DNA of 64,000 nt from a virus. Positions 43,589-51,924 of this stretch are shown here, piece after piece. Position 1 is the stretch's first letter. Every line of letters starts with the position of its first letter. The notes below the pieces were generated by a model. That model did not search any database. It worked only from the letters and a program-made list of their open reading frames with translations, and was not told where the DNA came from. The position numbers were made by a program, and so were the translations under genes. The stretch covers positions 107,757 through 171,756 of the IMG/VR virus record IMGVR_UViG_3300020416_000001; one strand, 5' to 3'.

Positions 43589-43701
43589 TGACAAACAGAA
43601 ACATTTTCGTGAAGGCAAACGGACGTGCAGCAATGATGGGATTCATCACAATCTGCACAGTATATGCATTCACAGGTCAACTACTACCAGGAATTTACTA
43701 A
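43588..43701 (+). CDS. hli: Minimal Hli-type protein 3
   Basis: 37 residues: FVKANGRAAMMGFITICTVY then AFTGQLLPGIY. Core N-G-R-A-A-M kept; the preceding Glu is replaced (V-K-A), so the ligand set is altered. TAATG junctions on both sides. Confidence 0.82.
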   Translation: MTNRNIFVKANGRAAMMGFITICTVYAFTGQLLPGIY

Positions 43702-43880
43702 TGAGAACAAAATCACAATTCTCTGTTCCTCAGCAACCAGTGGCACAAGCAAAGGCAATCGCCATCGAACCACAAAAGCAATGGGCAGAAACTTGGAATG
43801 GCAGAATCGCAATGCTCGGTTTGATCGCAGCAGCGTGTTCTGATTTGTTAACAGGACATATGTTCTTCGGATTATTCTGA
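43701..43880 (+). CDS. hli: Hli-type protein 4
   Basis: 59 residues. A Gln/Ala-rich N-terminal part precedes AETWNGRIAMLGLIAAACSD, a full CAB helix with E-T-W-N-G-R-I-A-M, then LLTGHMFFGLF. Last of the four Hli-type genes. Confidence 0.9.
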   Translation: MRTKSQFSVPQQPVAQAKAIAIEPQKQWAETWNGRIAMLGLIAAACSDLLTGHMFFGLF

Positions 43881-43914
43881 TAGAATAAATACGTTCAGTT
43901 CAAAATTTTATACT

Positions 43915-44067
43915 ATGGCACCGAACCCTGATGCGCTCTGGGAAGATATGAGTAAACTCAACTCTCTTTATGAAGAATTGTGTTGGGAACCAGAGGATGA
44001 GTTAGAGTTCGGTCTTGCTGTGGTAGACTCTAAGCAAGTCATCGTTATTCGAAACAAAGATCAATGA
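43915..44067 (+). CDS. Small acidic protein, 50 residues
   Basis: MAPNPDALWEDMSKLNSLYE..., with several Glu/Asp and two beta-like segments at the C terminus (FGLAVVDSKQVIVIRN). A GAATAAATA element lies 25 nt upstream. ATGA overlap with the lysozyme-like gene. No recognised function. Confidence 0.58.
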   Translation: MAPNPDALWEDMSKLNSLYEELCWEPEDELEFGLAVVDSKQVIVIRNKDQ

Positions 44068-44621
44068 TCGAGTTCATCTGTGCAACGTGTTCTTTCAACG
44101 AATCCAAAGCATTAGAGTACCTTCAGAAGCGTCAAAGGATTACAGATCCTCTGGCGCTTTCTGTCGTTATGGCAAACATCAAACAGGAATCTAACTTCAC
44201 CCCTAATATCTGTGAGGGAGGAGCACGAGTGCCCTATCAAGATTGTCATCGTGGTGGGTACGGTCTGATTCAATGGACAACCTTGTCACGCTACAACGGA
44301 CTCGGAAACTTTTGTAAGAAGTACGGACTTGATCCTTCTACATTCGAAGGACAGTTACGTTATATGTCTAACGAAAATCAATTTCAACAAGCACTACTGA
44401 CTTGGCAGATCCCTGGTCAGTCCTACACTGCCTACCACAACGCAGCGTACAGGTGGTTAGGATGGGGTATCGAAGGACCAAGGAAAACATATACATATAA
44501 TTACTTGGATCGACTTCAGAAAGTCTCCGTAAATGAAATCAAAGTTCAGTCTACAAGTTCAAATCAAAGACGAGTGGGTTACATTGAAACGCTACTCGGG
44601 TTTGTCGGAATTAAAGTCTAA
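44064..44621 (+). CDS. Phage lysozyme-like (tail lysozyme family) protein
   Basis: A 185-residue protein. MANIKQESNFTPNICEGG (about 35-52) carries the catalytic Glu of a lysozyme-like fold (Q-E-S-x-F), and GGYGLIQWTTLSRYNGL resembles the substrate groove of the phage tail lysozyme family (PF18013-like). The C terminus is a basic, Gln/Ser-rich extension. It could open host peptidoglycan at infection or lysis. Location next to hli and psbA is unusual. Confidence 0.75.
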   Translation: MIEFICATCSFNESKALEYLQKRQRITDPLALSVVMANIKQESNFTPNICEGGARVPYQDCHRGGYGLIQWTTLSRYNGLGNFCKKYGLDPSTFEGQLRYMSNENQFQQALLTWQIPGQSYTAYHNAAYRWLGWGIEGPRKTYTYNYLDRLQKVSVNEIKVQSTSSNQRRVGYIETLLGFVGIKV

Positions 44622-44692
44622 TTTTTATACAAAGGTTTGCGAAATGGCAGAACCTTATGTACCATATTATTGTAATGTTAGGGCAATTCCAG

Positions 44693-44974
44693 ATGGCAAT
44701 TAATGATTGGAGATACTCCGACGAAATGATGGAGTACAGAAGCAAAATGCTACAAGAGTGTATTAGATGGCGAGGAGAACTCACCAACAAACACTATGAC
44801 TTTTGCGATTGGGTTATGAGTAGTGGACTTTATAAGAGACTCTTGGAGTTAGAAGATAATGAAGAGATATTTACGTCAGAATTATCAGCACTCTATCTAG
44901 AATACTACTATGAAACAACTATCAACAAAGAAGGTAGCAAAGAATACTATTATACGAGCGATGAAACACCCTGA
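44693..44974 (+). CDS. Small acidic protein, 93 residues
   Basis: MAINDWRYSDEMMEYRSKML..., rich in Glu, Tyr and Trp with Cys. An upstream in-frame ATG at 44657 is possible, but the shorter start matches the N-W-R-Y pattern I recall from related proteins. No enzyme motif. Precedes the psbA region. Confidence 0.6.
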   Translation: MAINDWRYSDEMMEYRSKMLQECIRWRGELTNKHYDFCDWVMSSGLYKRLLELEDNEEIFTSELSALYLEYYYETTINKEGSKEYYYTSDETP

Positions 44975-45077
44975 GCAATACACTCAGGAAGAGATTAATT
45001 TTGCCTTCGCGACCCTACGTCACATCAAGGCACAAAAGGCACAAAAGAAACTGGCACAAGGGGTTGACAAATCTTGA
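44910..45077 (+). CDS. Small basic protein overlapping the psbA promoter
   Basis: 55 residues, Lys/Ala/Gln-rich (LSTKKVAKNTIIRAMKHPEQ ... AQKAQKKLAQGVDKS). It overlaps the previous gene by 65 nt and its 3' end covers the psbA -35 box. Basic helical composition is plausible for a DNA/RNA-binding peptide, but the overlap lowers confidence. Confidence 0.45.
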   Translation: MKQLSTKKVAKNTIIRAMKHPEQYTQEEINFAFATLRHIKAQKAQKKLAQGVDKS

Positions 45078-45093
45078 ACCTGTCAGGTATTAT
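45064..45093 (+). promoter_or_regulatory. psbA promoter TTGACA-N18-TATTAT
   Basis: -35 TTGACA (45064-45069) with -10 TATTAT (45088-45093); an alternative TATACT is at 45095-45100. Same GGGTTGACA context as the hli promoter at 43018. Leaves a roughly 155-nt leader before the psbA ATG. Confidence 0.75.
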
Positions 45094-45100
45094 ATATACT

Positions 45101-45257
45101 GTTGAATGTTACGGAATGTAAACATTTACATATACTTCCTCTCCGCAAACCGAGACCTATAGGGAGGTTAAACGAGTCTCTAATACCTATCCCCGAGGGT
45201 GGGATATGGAATATTACCTTCACTGTTCCCTGCAGTATTACATACCCTTTATTTTCA
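45101..45257 (+). promoter_or_regulatory. psbA 5' leader
   Basis: About 157 nt between promoter and ATG. GAGAC (about 45151) can pair with GTCTC (about 45177), enclosing an AGGGAGG that resembles a ribosome-binding site. The psbA frame is open upstream to about 45102, and a second frame is open for 47 codons and ends at a TAG overlapping the psbA start region. No clear gene; probably a regulatory leader. Confidence 0.5.
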
Positions 45258-46343
45258 ATGTCTAGTACAACTATTGTTTCAAGACAGTCGCAAGAGTCCA
45301 ACTGGGAAAGATTTTGCCAGTGGGTCACAAGCACAGACAACCGTCTTTATGTCGGTTGGTTCGGCGTCCTTATGATTCCTTGCTTGCTTGCTGCTGCTAT
45401 TTGCTTCACTATCGCTTTCATCGCTGCTCCTGCTGTGGACATCGATGGAATCAGAGAACCTGTTGCAGGTTCGTTGCTTTACGGTAACAACATCATCTCT
45501 GGTGCTGTTGTTCCTAGTTCAAACGCTATTGGTCTTCACTTCTACCCTATGTGGGAAGCAGCAAGTGTTGACGAATGGTTATACAACGGTGGTCCTTACC
45601 AACTGGTTGTATTCCACTTCCTAATTGGTATCTCTGCATATGCAGGTCGCCAGTGGGAACTTTCATACCGTCTTGGTATGCGTCCTTGGATCTTCGTTGC
45701 ATACTCTGCACCTGTGTCTGCTGCTATGGCAGTATTCCTTGTGTATCCTTTCGGTCAGGGTTCTTTCTCTGATGGTATGCCACTCGGTATCTCTGGTACA
45801 TTTAACTTTATGTTCGTGTTCCAAGCAGAGCACAACATCCTAATGCACCCATTCCATATGCTTGGAGTAGCAGGTGTGTTCGGAGGTTCACTCTTCTCTG
45901 CAATGCACGGTTCACTTGTTACTTCTTCACTCATTCGTGAAACCACTGAGCAAGAGTCTCAGAACTATGGTTACAAGTTTGGTCAAGAAGAAGAGACATA
46001 CAACATCGTTGCTGCTCACGGATACTTCGGTAGACTCATCTTCCAATACGCATCTTTCAACAACTCAAGATCGCTTCACTTCTTCCTTGCTGCCTGGCCA
46101 GTGATTGGGATTTGGTGCGCTTCAATGGGTATTTCCACAATGGCATTCAACTTGAATGGTTTCAACTTTAACCAGTCAGTTGTTGACAATGGTGGTAAGA
46201 TCGTACCTACTTGGGCAGATGTTCTTAACCGTGCCAACCTTGGTATGGAAGTTATGCACGAAAGAAATGCACACAACTTCCCACTTGATCTCGCTGCTGC
46301 CGAGACTACTTCTGTCGCTCTAGTTGCTCCTAGCATCGGTTGA
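45258..46343 (+). CDS. psbA: Photosystem II D1 protein (PsbA)
   Basis: 361-residue D1 reaction-centre protein, uninterrupted by an intron. Start ATG 45258 gives [12 protein letters not shown]. Hallmarks: [52 protein letters not shown], and [15 protein letters not shown] with a C-terminal extension. Gln132 corresponds to position 130 of standard numbering (the Gln, low-light D1:1-type residue). A phage-encoded D1 replaces photodamaged host D1 during infection. It is preceded by an early promoter and followed by a terminator. Confidence 0.98.
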   Translation: MSSTTIVSRQSQESNWERFCQWVTSTDNRLYVGWFGVLMIPCLLAAAICFTIAFIAAPAVDIDGIREPVAGSLLYGNNIISGAVVPSSNAIGLHFYPMWEAASVDEWLYNGGPYQLVVFHFLIGISAYAGRQWELSYRLGMRPWIFVAYSAPVSAAMAVFLVYPFGQGSFSDGMPLGISGTFNFMFVFQAEHNILMHPFHMLGVAGVFGGSLFSAMHGSLVTSSLIRETTEQESQNYGYKFGQEEETYNIVAAHGYFGRLIFQYASFNNSRSLHFFLAAWPVIGIWCASMGISTMAFNLNGFNFNQSVVDNGGKIVPTWADVLNRANLGMEVMHERNAHNFPLDLAAAETTSVALVAPSIG

Positions 46344-46370
46344 TAAGAAGTCTGTAATATGCTATTATAA

Positions 46371-46395
46371 AGGGACCTTAATGGTCCCTTTTTTT
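46371..46395 (+). terminator. psbA terminator
   Basis: AGGGACC (46371-46377), loop TTAAT, GGTCCCT (46383-46389) and seven T. A TGCTATTAT lies just upstream (46360-46368). Confidence 0.9.
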
Positions 46396-46635
46396 ATGCC
46401 AAAAAAACTATGGGATGTCTGGAAGTATTCACTAGGAAGTTTTTCTGATGACAAGACAGAGAAATATGATAACTACGTGGTTGTGGTACGGACTATTCTA
46501 TTTCTCAGTTACCTTGTCACTAATTGTTTTATTGTTAGCGGAGTGATTCGACATTGGAACCCTCCCGAAGAGTCTACTAAATATATTGACGAGACTATAC
46601 TATTAGATGGCAGTAGGAAACAATCATTGGTTTGA
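46396..46635 (+). CDS. Small membrane protein, 79 residues
   Basis: ATG 46396 begins in the terminator T tract. MPKKLWDVWKYSLGSFSDDK, then one hydrophobic helix (VVVVRTILFLSYLVTNCFIV), and a short C-terminal domain. Overlaps the large gene by 29 nt. Conserved-looking but unrecognised. Confidence 0.6.
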   Translation: MPKKLWDVWKYSLGSFSDDKTEKYDNYVVVVRTILFLSYLVTNCFIVSGVIRHWNPPEESTKYIDETILLDGSRKQSLV

Positions 46636-49600
46636 ACGAAACTGTGACCCGTCAGATGTAGAGCAACAGGAAGAAGTTGTTCAGTCTGGTGGTGGAAATA
46701 CAGGTTCTCCCAGTGGTGGTTCAGCACCTAATACTCTTGCTGCTGCAGTAGAGACACTACTTGGTCAGTGTTATGGAGACCAAGGAACATTAACTAAGGA
46801 TAACTTTCCTGATCTGGAGGTGGAACCTCTACCCCCACCACAGTATATTAATTGGGGACCTATCCTTGACACTATTCTAGGTACTGGATCTGATGTACCT
46901 GACACTAGAGATATACAAGTAGATTTTGATATTGGACGAGACGAAGACGGTGGTGATGTATGTTTCTCACCTGACGGTACGACCAATGAATCTAGGGAGA
47001 CTGTAGATTGTGATAAAGGAACTCAACCTGAGATAGAAAAGTGTATCCAGAATCATTTGGACTGTTTCTTCAGACCTTATGTTGGTGGTGCTTGGAAACC
47101 TCCTCAGGCAGACTGTGAATCATTTGTGCCTGCAGCAATGTATGGTACAACAAATAAGATATGTGTCAGAAACTGTGTGACAAAGAGAGACCCCATCTAT
47201 CTGATGAAGAAGGGAATGTCTGGAACTGGTTCTGCTATATTCAATGGTCCTAATACACTGACTGTAACTGGTAACGTATCACAAACTATCAGTTTAGAAT
47301 TCCAATGGGATGATAATCCTAGGACAGCAGGTACTGCAGTAGATCAGATTACTGTAGGTGGTACTACATTTACTAGGAGTGGAGAGAAAGGAAAACAAAC
47401 AGAGGTACTTACACTTGGTGCAGGAGATTACTCTATACAGTATCAAGGTCTGTCAGGTTCTGGATACCAGATTGATAACAATGCAGGGTATGGTACAAAC
47501 AAATCCATTATGTACAAAGACAATGATGGTAACGATGCCAACGCTAGATTCTCTATCCTAGGTAACAATAATCTAGGTAGAGATCATCGCTATGGAACAA
47601 GTGATATACCTGATGCAGGATACCAACTGGCAGGTGCTGCTTGGTTTGCAAACCTCCTACCCTCTGAGACATCGCGCAGTGTGCCTGTGTACAGGACGTT
47701 CTCTGCTTCAGCACAAGACACTATGCTGACGTCAAACATCACTGGAGAGGCAGGTGACCTTGACGCAGGCGGTTACCAACCACGTGATGAGGTCTTGTTC
47801 TATGGGTATAGAGAGGCAGAAGATATGACATCCGAACTGATGGAGGGTGAGGAACCTGCACCACTCTATCGTTACTATAGTTTTGCAGGACAAGATCATA
47901 AGTATTCTATTGAACCACTTGGTAATGTAGCGAACGCACCAAATCTTCAGAACAATATCTTTAGGTTTGAAACCCAGGCAGAAAGTGCACTTAAGATTCA
48001 ACTTACTTGCCGACGTGGTAGTGCAGCATATGATAATGCTTTTGGATGGTATGTTACAGATGAAAACAATGTGCCTATTGCAGGTAGAGTTCTGTTAGCA
48101 AATGTGACTGACGCATCTGGAACATTCCATAGGAAGATTGATAAGGATCTAATCAATTCTTATATGCCTTGCAACCTTGGGTTCTTTATGATTCCTGATG
48201 GTGGTTCTAATGGTGCATCTGATAATCAAGACGTCACATTCTCAGCACACAACAATCAGTTTGGTGATGGGTACACAAACAATCAGGGCATCGGTACACA
48301 CTCTAGTCAGAAAAATTATGTGTACTTCTCAGACAGAAGATTAAACCCTCAAAAGAAGGATATGACTAAGTGGCCAGATAATATTTGGCAATATTGGGAG
48401 GACTTATTTGCAGGTGATGATGACTATAACGATGTTCGTATATCATATCGTGTAGGTTATGGTGATAGTGAATATTACTATGAAGGTATCGAGTGTTATG
48501 TGTTCTCTCGACCTGCACAACCTGTGTTCGCAAACATCGAGGTGAATGATGACTGTGAAAAGAAAGCATTCCGTAAAGGATCATTTGTTGATGCAACTCT
48601 TACACGTACAGAGTGTGGTTCATATCACGAACATCCTAAGACAGGTGCTGACACGTGGGACTGTGGTAAATGTACTGGACATTATGCGAACAGTAAGAAC
48701 AGAGTACAGAAAGTAAAGATCGCACGTGATGCAACGTTTACTATCAGATCGCACGGTGGAATGACTGCAGGGTATGGTGACTGTACTAAGTTCACTTGGA
48801 AACTCAAGGTAAATGGCAACACAATCTACACAGAGCAGTCATTGGTATCTGAATGGAGACAGATTGGTTCAGTGTTGCATACCTTTAATGTAGAGAAGGG
48901 TGACAACTTGGTGTTCAAGATCGAGAGCATCGATGCAGGACATTACAACGGTAAAGTTTCACCTGCATTTGCTATTAGAGATGAAGGCACTGGTGATTAC
49001 ATAAACACGTGGACAGTCAATCTACTCACACAATCTCACAACTATCAGACTGAGAGCAGAGATCAGGCAGAGGGTCAACCACAATCAGGTCCTGAGATTA
49101 CTGAACCTTGTGGTTTGCCTATCAGTGGTGACTTGTGGTGTTGGGAGAAATCTCCAGACGATGATGACTTCCCAGTCAAAACAGACTACACAACTGTCAT
49201 CACTAACAGAGTTGTGAATCAGTCAGCAGTCCTTCCTTTAGATGCTTACGACAAAGCAGCAGCAAGGATCAGGGTTATTAATGGTAAAGATGTATATTCT
49301 ATGTCAGATAATGACACAGGGTTCGTTGATGTCGTTGCGAAGAATGGATTCTCACTTAGACTCAAGTACACAGTGATCGAGGCAGAGAATGCTTACGTTG
49401 ACTGGTCTGTTGATAGTGTTGAAGACTGGGGTAGTGGTGGTTTTAGATTGAATGAAGAGATTGATTTGATCTTTGACGATCAAGATGAATTTTTTGACGA
49501 GCAAGATGAAGACTGGAGTGGTCCTACTCATTCCAAGTTAGGATTCAGAGTGACTGCAATCAACGAGGACCAGTGTCAAGCAGTGACTGAAACACAGGGT

Positions 49601-50257
49601 ATGGTTCAAGACCTTGCTCTTGGTAGTTACTCTGACATCACAGTCCCTAGACAACCTGAGCAACTGGTGGTTAACAACCGTAGTGTCACTGGTGCAGAGT
49701 ACATAGTTAATATGAATGAGATCTTCCAGAGTTTCTTCCTGTATGACAACGGTAATGCCACATCATTCCACCAGTATTGGTTAGAACAACAAACTCTAGG
49801 GAACGATGTTGTGTTTAATACCGACTACTATGACGACACTGACAAAGGATTGTTCTTCAGATTGAAGATCAGAGTTACACGTCAGGGTCAACATAACTCT
49901 GGAGACACATATAAGTTTGACAGATATGGATGGTTCGGTAACGTAAGCATATCAAATGTGTATAGTTACGGTAAGAGATACGAGAAGGAAGATGTTATGA
50001 ATATTCAATGGCCACCAAGGGAGTTACAATTCTCCACTGGTGATAGACCATCATCACCATACTTCCCCAGTCAAAAGAACCTACCAAAGAAAGTTCTTGT
50101 GAAGGATGCAACGACCGCTAGATATAAACGTAACGCTAGGATGGCACTGTTCCAACAAATGCACGACAAAACAAGCAACCTGTGGTATAGTAATAGGACG
50201 CTTTATCAACCCACACAGATAAGGCAATTTAACATTATAATAAAGGATACTGACTGA
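46607..50257 (+). CDS. Large virion-type protein with DUF4114- and DUF5648-like domains
   Basis: A 1,216-residue protein. Residues about 360-450 resemble the DUF5648 repeat (VPVYRTFSASAQDTMLTSN ... APLYRYYSFAGQDHKYSIEP). Residues about 570-620 resemble DUF4114, with FSDRRLN and the acidic WEDLFAGDDDYNDVRISY (calcium-binding-like). The rest is beta-rich, Gly/Asn/Thr-rich, without membrane segments. This is typical of large structural or adhesin-like proteins of phages. Inference: tail or surface fibre. ATG 46607 overlaps the upstream gene. Confidence 0.7.
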   Translation: MAVGNNHWFERNCDPSDVEQQEEVVQSGGGNTGSPSGGSAPNTLAAAVETLLGQCYGDQGTLTKDNFPDLEVEPLPPPQYINWGPILDTILGTGSDVPDTRDIQVDFDIGRDEDGGDVCFSPDGTTNESRETVDCDKGTQPEIEKCIQNHLDCFFRPYVGGAWKPPQADCESFVPAAMYGTTNKICVRNCVTKRDPIYLMKKGMSGTGSAIFNGPNTLTVTGNVSQTISLEFQWDDNPRTAGTAVDQITVGGTTFTRSGEKGKQTEVLTLGAGDYSIQYQGLSGSGYQIDNNAGYGTNKSIMYKDNDGNDANARFSILGNNNLGRDHRYGTSDIPDAGYQLAGAAWFANLLPSETSRSVPVYRTFSASAQDTMLTSNITGEAGDLDAGGYQPRDEVLFYGYREAEDMTSELMEGEEPAPLYRYYSFAGQDHKYSIEPLGNVANAPNLQNNIFRFETQAESALKIQLTCRRGSAAYDNAFGWYVTDENNVPIAGRVLLANVTDASGTFHRKIDKDLINSYMPCNLGFFMIPDGGSNGASDNQDVTFSAHNNQFGDGYTNNQGIGTHSSQKNYVYFSDRRLNPQKKDMTKWPDNIWQYWEDLFAGDDDYNDVRISYRVGYGDSEYYYEGIECYVFSRPAQPVFANIEVNDDCEKKAFRKGSFVDATLTRTECGSYHEHPKTGADTWDCGKCTGHYANSKNRVQKVKIARDATFTIRSHGGMTAGYGDCTKFTWKLKVNGNTIYTEQSLVSEWRQIGSVLHTFNVEKGDNLVFKIESIDAGHYNGKVSPAFAIRDEGTGDYINTWTVNLLTQSHNYQTESRDQAEGQPQSGPEITEPCGLPISGDLWCWEKSPDDDDFPVKTDYTTVITNRVVNQSAVLPLDAYDKAAARIRVINGKDVYSMSDNDTGFVDVVAKNGFSLRLKYTVIEAENAYVDWSVDSVEDWGSGGFRLNEEIDLIFDDQDEFFDEQDEDWSGPTHSKLGFRVTAINEDQCQAVTETQGMVQDLALGSYSDITVPRQPEQLVVNNRSVTGAEYIVNMNEIFQSFFLYDNGNATSFHQYWLEQQTLGNDVVFNTDYYDDTDKGLFFRLKIRVTRQGQHNSGDTYKFDRYGWFGNVSISNVYSYGKRYEKEDVMNIQWPPRELQFSTGDRPSSPYFPSQKNLPKKVLVKDATTARYKRNARMALFQQMHDKTSNLWYSNRTLYQPTQIRQFNIIIKDTD

Positions 50258-50520
50258 TGGACTATTGGGATCGCCGTTTTCTAAAATCTAGGATGGAACT
50301 GGATGCCATTAAAGGGGCACTCAAGTCTGGAGATGGACAGAAAGCAGCGAAGAAACTTAAAAAAATCCGAAAGTTCTTCAAGTCACCTCTCGGTGAAGTT
50401 GCCAGATTAGACAACTCACTATATAATGTTAAGGAATCAACACAGGAGACATTGGATGGCGACCAAGGATCAACAACTACGGGGGATGACTCTGCTACTG
50501 GAGAGTCTGCACAAACCTGA
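50257..50520 (+). CDS. Small basic/acidic protein, 87 residues
   Basis: MDYWDRRFLKSRMELDAIKG ... KKLKKIRKFFKS, then an acidic, Thr/Gly/Asp-rich tail (GDQGSTTTGDDSATGESAQT). Overlaps the stop of the large virion gene by one base. Possible chaperone or accessory of that protein, from position only. Confidence 0.6.
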   Translation: MDYWDRRFLKSRMELDAIKGALKSGDGQKAAKKLKKIRKFFKSPLGEVARLDNSLYNVKESTQETLDGDQGSTTTGDDSATGESAQT

Positions 50521-50638
50521 CACTGCATTAAGGAACTGTGCACACAATCAACAGTGCTTCAATGAACTTATGGGTTACCGTGACGAGTTGATCGAGTATT
50601 GTGCAAACAAATTGAGGGAGATCAATGATCAACCTTGA
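50456..50638 (+). CDS. Small protein, 60 residues
   Basis: ATG 50456 has a GGAG site (50445-50448). MATKDQQLRGMTLLLESLHK, then CAHNQQC and a helical C terminus. Overlaps both neighbours in other frames. Function unknown. Confidence 0.55.
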   Translation: MATKDQQLRGMTLLLESLHKPDTALRNCAHNQQCFNELMGYRDELIEYCANKLREINDQP

Positions 50639-50837
50639 TGAATACTACCATTCCTACCTGACAGACAGGGCAAAGAAGTTCCGTATTGATGGTGTGGAGG
50701 AATCTATCGTGTCCTATGGGTATCACTGTGATGGTTCAGATATAACAGGACATTACGTGTTGACAGATAACTATCGTTTGGTGTATGATCGCTCTGGACA
50801 TTTCAAATACAAGGAGAAGTGGTCGAGTGATCGATGA
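50625..50837 (+). CDS. Small protein, 70 residues
   Basis: MINLDEYYHSYLTDRAKKFR..., soluble, Tyr/Asp-rich, ending KYKEKWSSDR. Followed by a 12-bp perfect palindrome GAACATATGTTC (50838-50849) and then a late promoter. No known family. Confidence 0.58.
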   Translation: MINLDEYYHSYLTDRAKKFRIDGVEESIVSYGYHCDGSDITGHYVLTDNYRLVYDRSGHFKYKEKWSSDR

Positions 50838-50877
50838 GAACATATGTTCTTTCCGTTACACAATGAAATAATTTGTG

Positions 50878-50885
50878 TATAAATA
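50878..50885 (+). promoter_or_regulatory. T4-like late promoter TATAAATA
   Basis: Perfect octamer 72 nt before ATG 50957. An AAGGAG ribosome-binding site (50939-50944) serves the beta-barrel gene. The palindrome GAACATATGTTC lies 30 nt upstream. Confidence 0.75.
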
Positions 50886-50956
50886 ACCATTCGTGCTCGA
50901 AGCGTATCGTAAACACGAATTGTCCACACTATTAAATTAAGGAGATTTAACTCAAA

Positions 50957-51325
50957 ATGATTAAAACTGCATTCGCTGCTCTTGCTGCAGCATCCGCTAT
51001 TGCTGCCCCATCTGCTGTCCTTGCAGGTCCATATGTCAACGTAGAAACCAACGCAGGTTGGTCAGGATCCGATTACACTGGCGCTACGACAGATCTTCAC
51101 GTAGGGTACGAAGGTGTAACAGGTGCTGCATCATACTATGTGCAAGCAGGTCCTAGTCTGATCTCAACTGACGGTGCAGATGGTAAGACTGAATTCTCTG
51201 GTAAAGGAGGACTTGGTGTTGCTGTATCTGAAGCAGTTGGAGTCTACGGCGAAGTTTCATTCTTGACTGACGACGTTAAAGACACAGCATTCGGTGGAAA
51301 ATTGGGTGTAAAATACGCTTTCTAA
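50957..51325 (+). CDS. Small outer-membrane beta-barrel-like exported protein
   Basis: 122 residues. Signal peptide MIKTAFAALAAASAIAAPSA with VLA cleavage before GPYVNV. The mature 99 residues alternate hydrophobic and polar residues in about eight strands (YVNVETNAGW, TDLHVGYEGV, ASYYVQAGPS and others) and end in KYAF, the aromatic C-terminal signature used by the BAM machinery. This fits an 8-stranded barrel. A strong late promoter and Shine-Dalgarno suggest high late expression. Phage role inferred: host envelope change. Confidence 0.7.
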   Translation: MIKTAFAALAAASAIAAPSAVLAGPYVNVETNAGWSGSDYTGATTDLHVGYEGVTGAASYYVQAGPSLISTDGADGKTEFSGKGGLGVAVSEAVGVYGEVSFLTDDVKDTAFGGKLGVKYAF

Positions 51326-51348
51326 TTCTGTCTGCTATACTAGATACT

Positions 51349-51371
51349 AGGGAGCACTCGCTCCCTTTTTT
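51349..51371 (+). terminator. Intrinsic terminator after the beta-barrel gene
   Basis: AGGGAGC (51349-51355), loop ACTC, GCTCCCT (51360-51366) then T6. TGCTATACT (51333-51341) lies just upstream. Confidence 0.88.
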
Positions 51372-51384
51372 ATTCTCTAAAATT

Positions 51385-51627
51385 ATGCCAAGTAATACTA
51401 TCATCTACACTCGTGATGGATGTCCCTTTTGCACCAAGATTAAGAAACTATATGAGATGAAGGGGTGGAAGTTTCAAGAACAGAAACTTGATGTGAACTT
51501 TACTCGTCCACAATTCTGGGATGAGTTCGGTAGATCTGCTACATTTCCTCAGTTAATTGTTGATGGAAAGAAGACGGGCGGTTGTAACGAAACAATCGGG
51601 GAGTTTAGATCCCAAGGTCTTCTATAA
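51385..51627 (+). CDS. grx: Glutaredoxin
   Basis: An 80-residue thioredoxin-fold protein with the dithiol active site CPFC (C13-C16), the TFPQLIVDGKK cis-Pro segment (P55 region) and GGCNET near the GSH-binding site. Reduces ribonucleotide reductase, consistent with the phage NrdAB. Its TAA lies inside a TATAAATA element. Confidence 0.95.
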   Translation: MPSNTIIYTRDGCPFCTKIKKLYEMKGWKFQEQKLDVNFTRPQFWDEFGRSATFPQLIVDGKKTGGCNETIGEFRSQGLL

Positions 51628-51630
51628 ATA
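51623..51630 (+). promoter_or_regulatory. T4-like late promoter TATAAATA
   Basis: Perfect octamer overlapping the glutaredoxin stop; the next ATG (51691) has GGAGAG upstream at 51681. Confidence 0.65.
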
Positions 51631-51690
51631 CTTTTAGCGATATAGGAGGTCTCATTTTTATCCCTTTGTACACCTTACTTGGAGAGACCA

Positions 51691-51921
51691 ATGGTCACAG
51701 CATTATATGTCTTCGCAATCATCGGAGCGTTCCTCATCGGGGGACTTGTTATGTGGGTAGCGAAAGATTATGTTGATGCTTACATTGACAACGCTGCCTA
51801 TGCCAAGGCAATCATCCATCCAGAAATGCTAGACGAGGACGGCAATATAGATCATTCCGAACTGCTGTATTTGCGTTTCACTGATAATGATGATATACTA
51901 GATGCTGAAGATGACGACTAA
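51691..51921 (+). CDS. Small membrane protein, 76 residues
   Basis: An N-terminal membrane helix (TALYVFAIIGAFLIGGLVMW) is followed by a soluble, acidic C-terminal part ending DAEDDD. ATG 51691 chosen for the GGAGAG site; TTG 51679 is possible. Unknown function. Confidence 0.6.
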   Translation: MVTALYVFAIIGAFLIGGLVMWVAKDYVDAYIDNAAYAKAIIHPEMLDEDGNIDHSELLYLRFTDNDDILDAEDDD

Positions 51922-51924
51922 GTT

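Noticed and set aside
44644-44703. 19-residue ORF before 44693
   Set aside because: Very short with no recognisable feature; an AAGG lies upstream but the evidence is too thin to call it.
45083-45340. 85-codon - strand frame across the psbA leader
   Set aside because: Antisense to promoter, leader and D1 N terminus, with no features. An antisense RNA remains possible but not a protein.
45258-46343. Possible group I intron in psbA
   Set aside because: Some cyanophage psbA genes carry one, but here the D1 frame is continuous with normal length.
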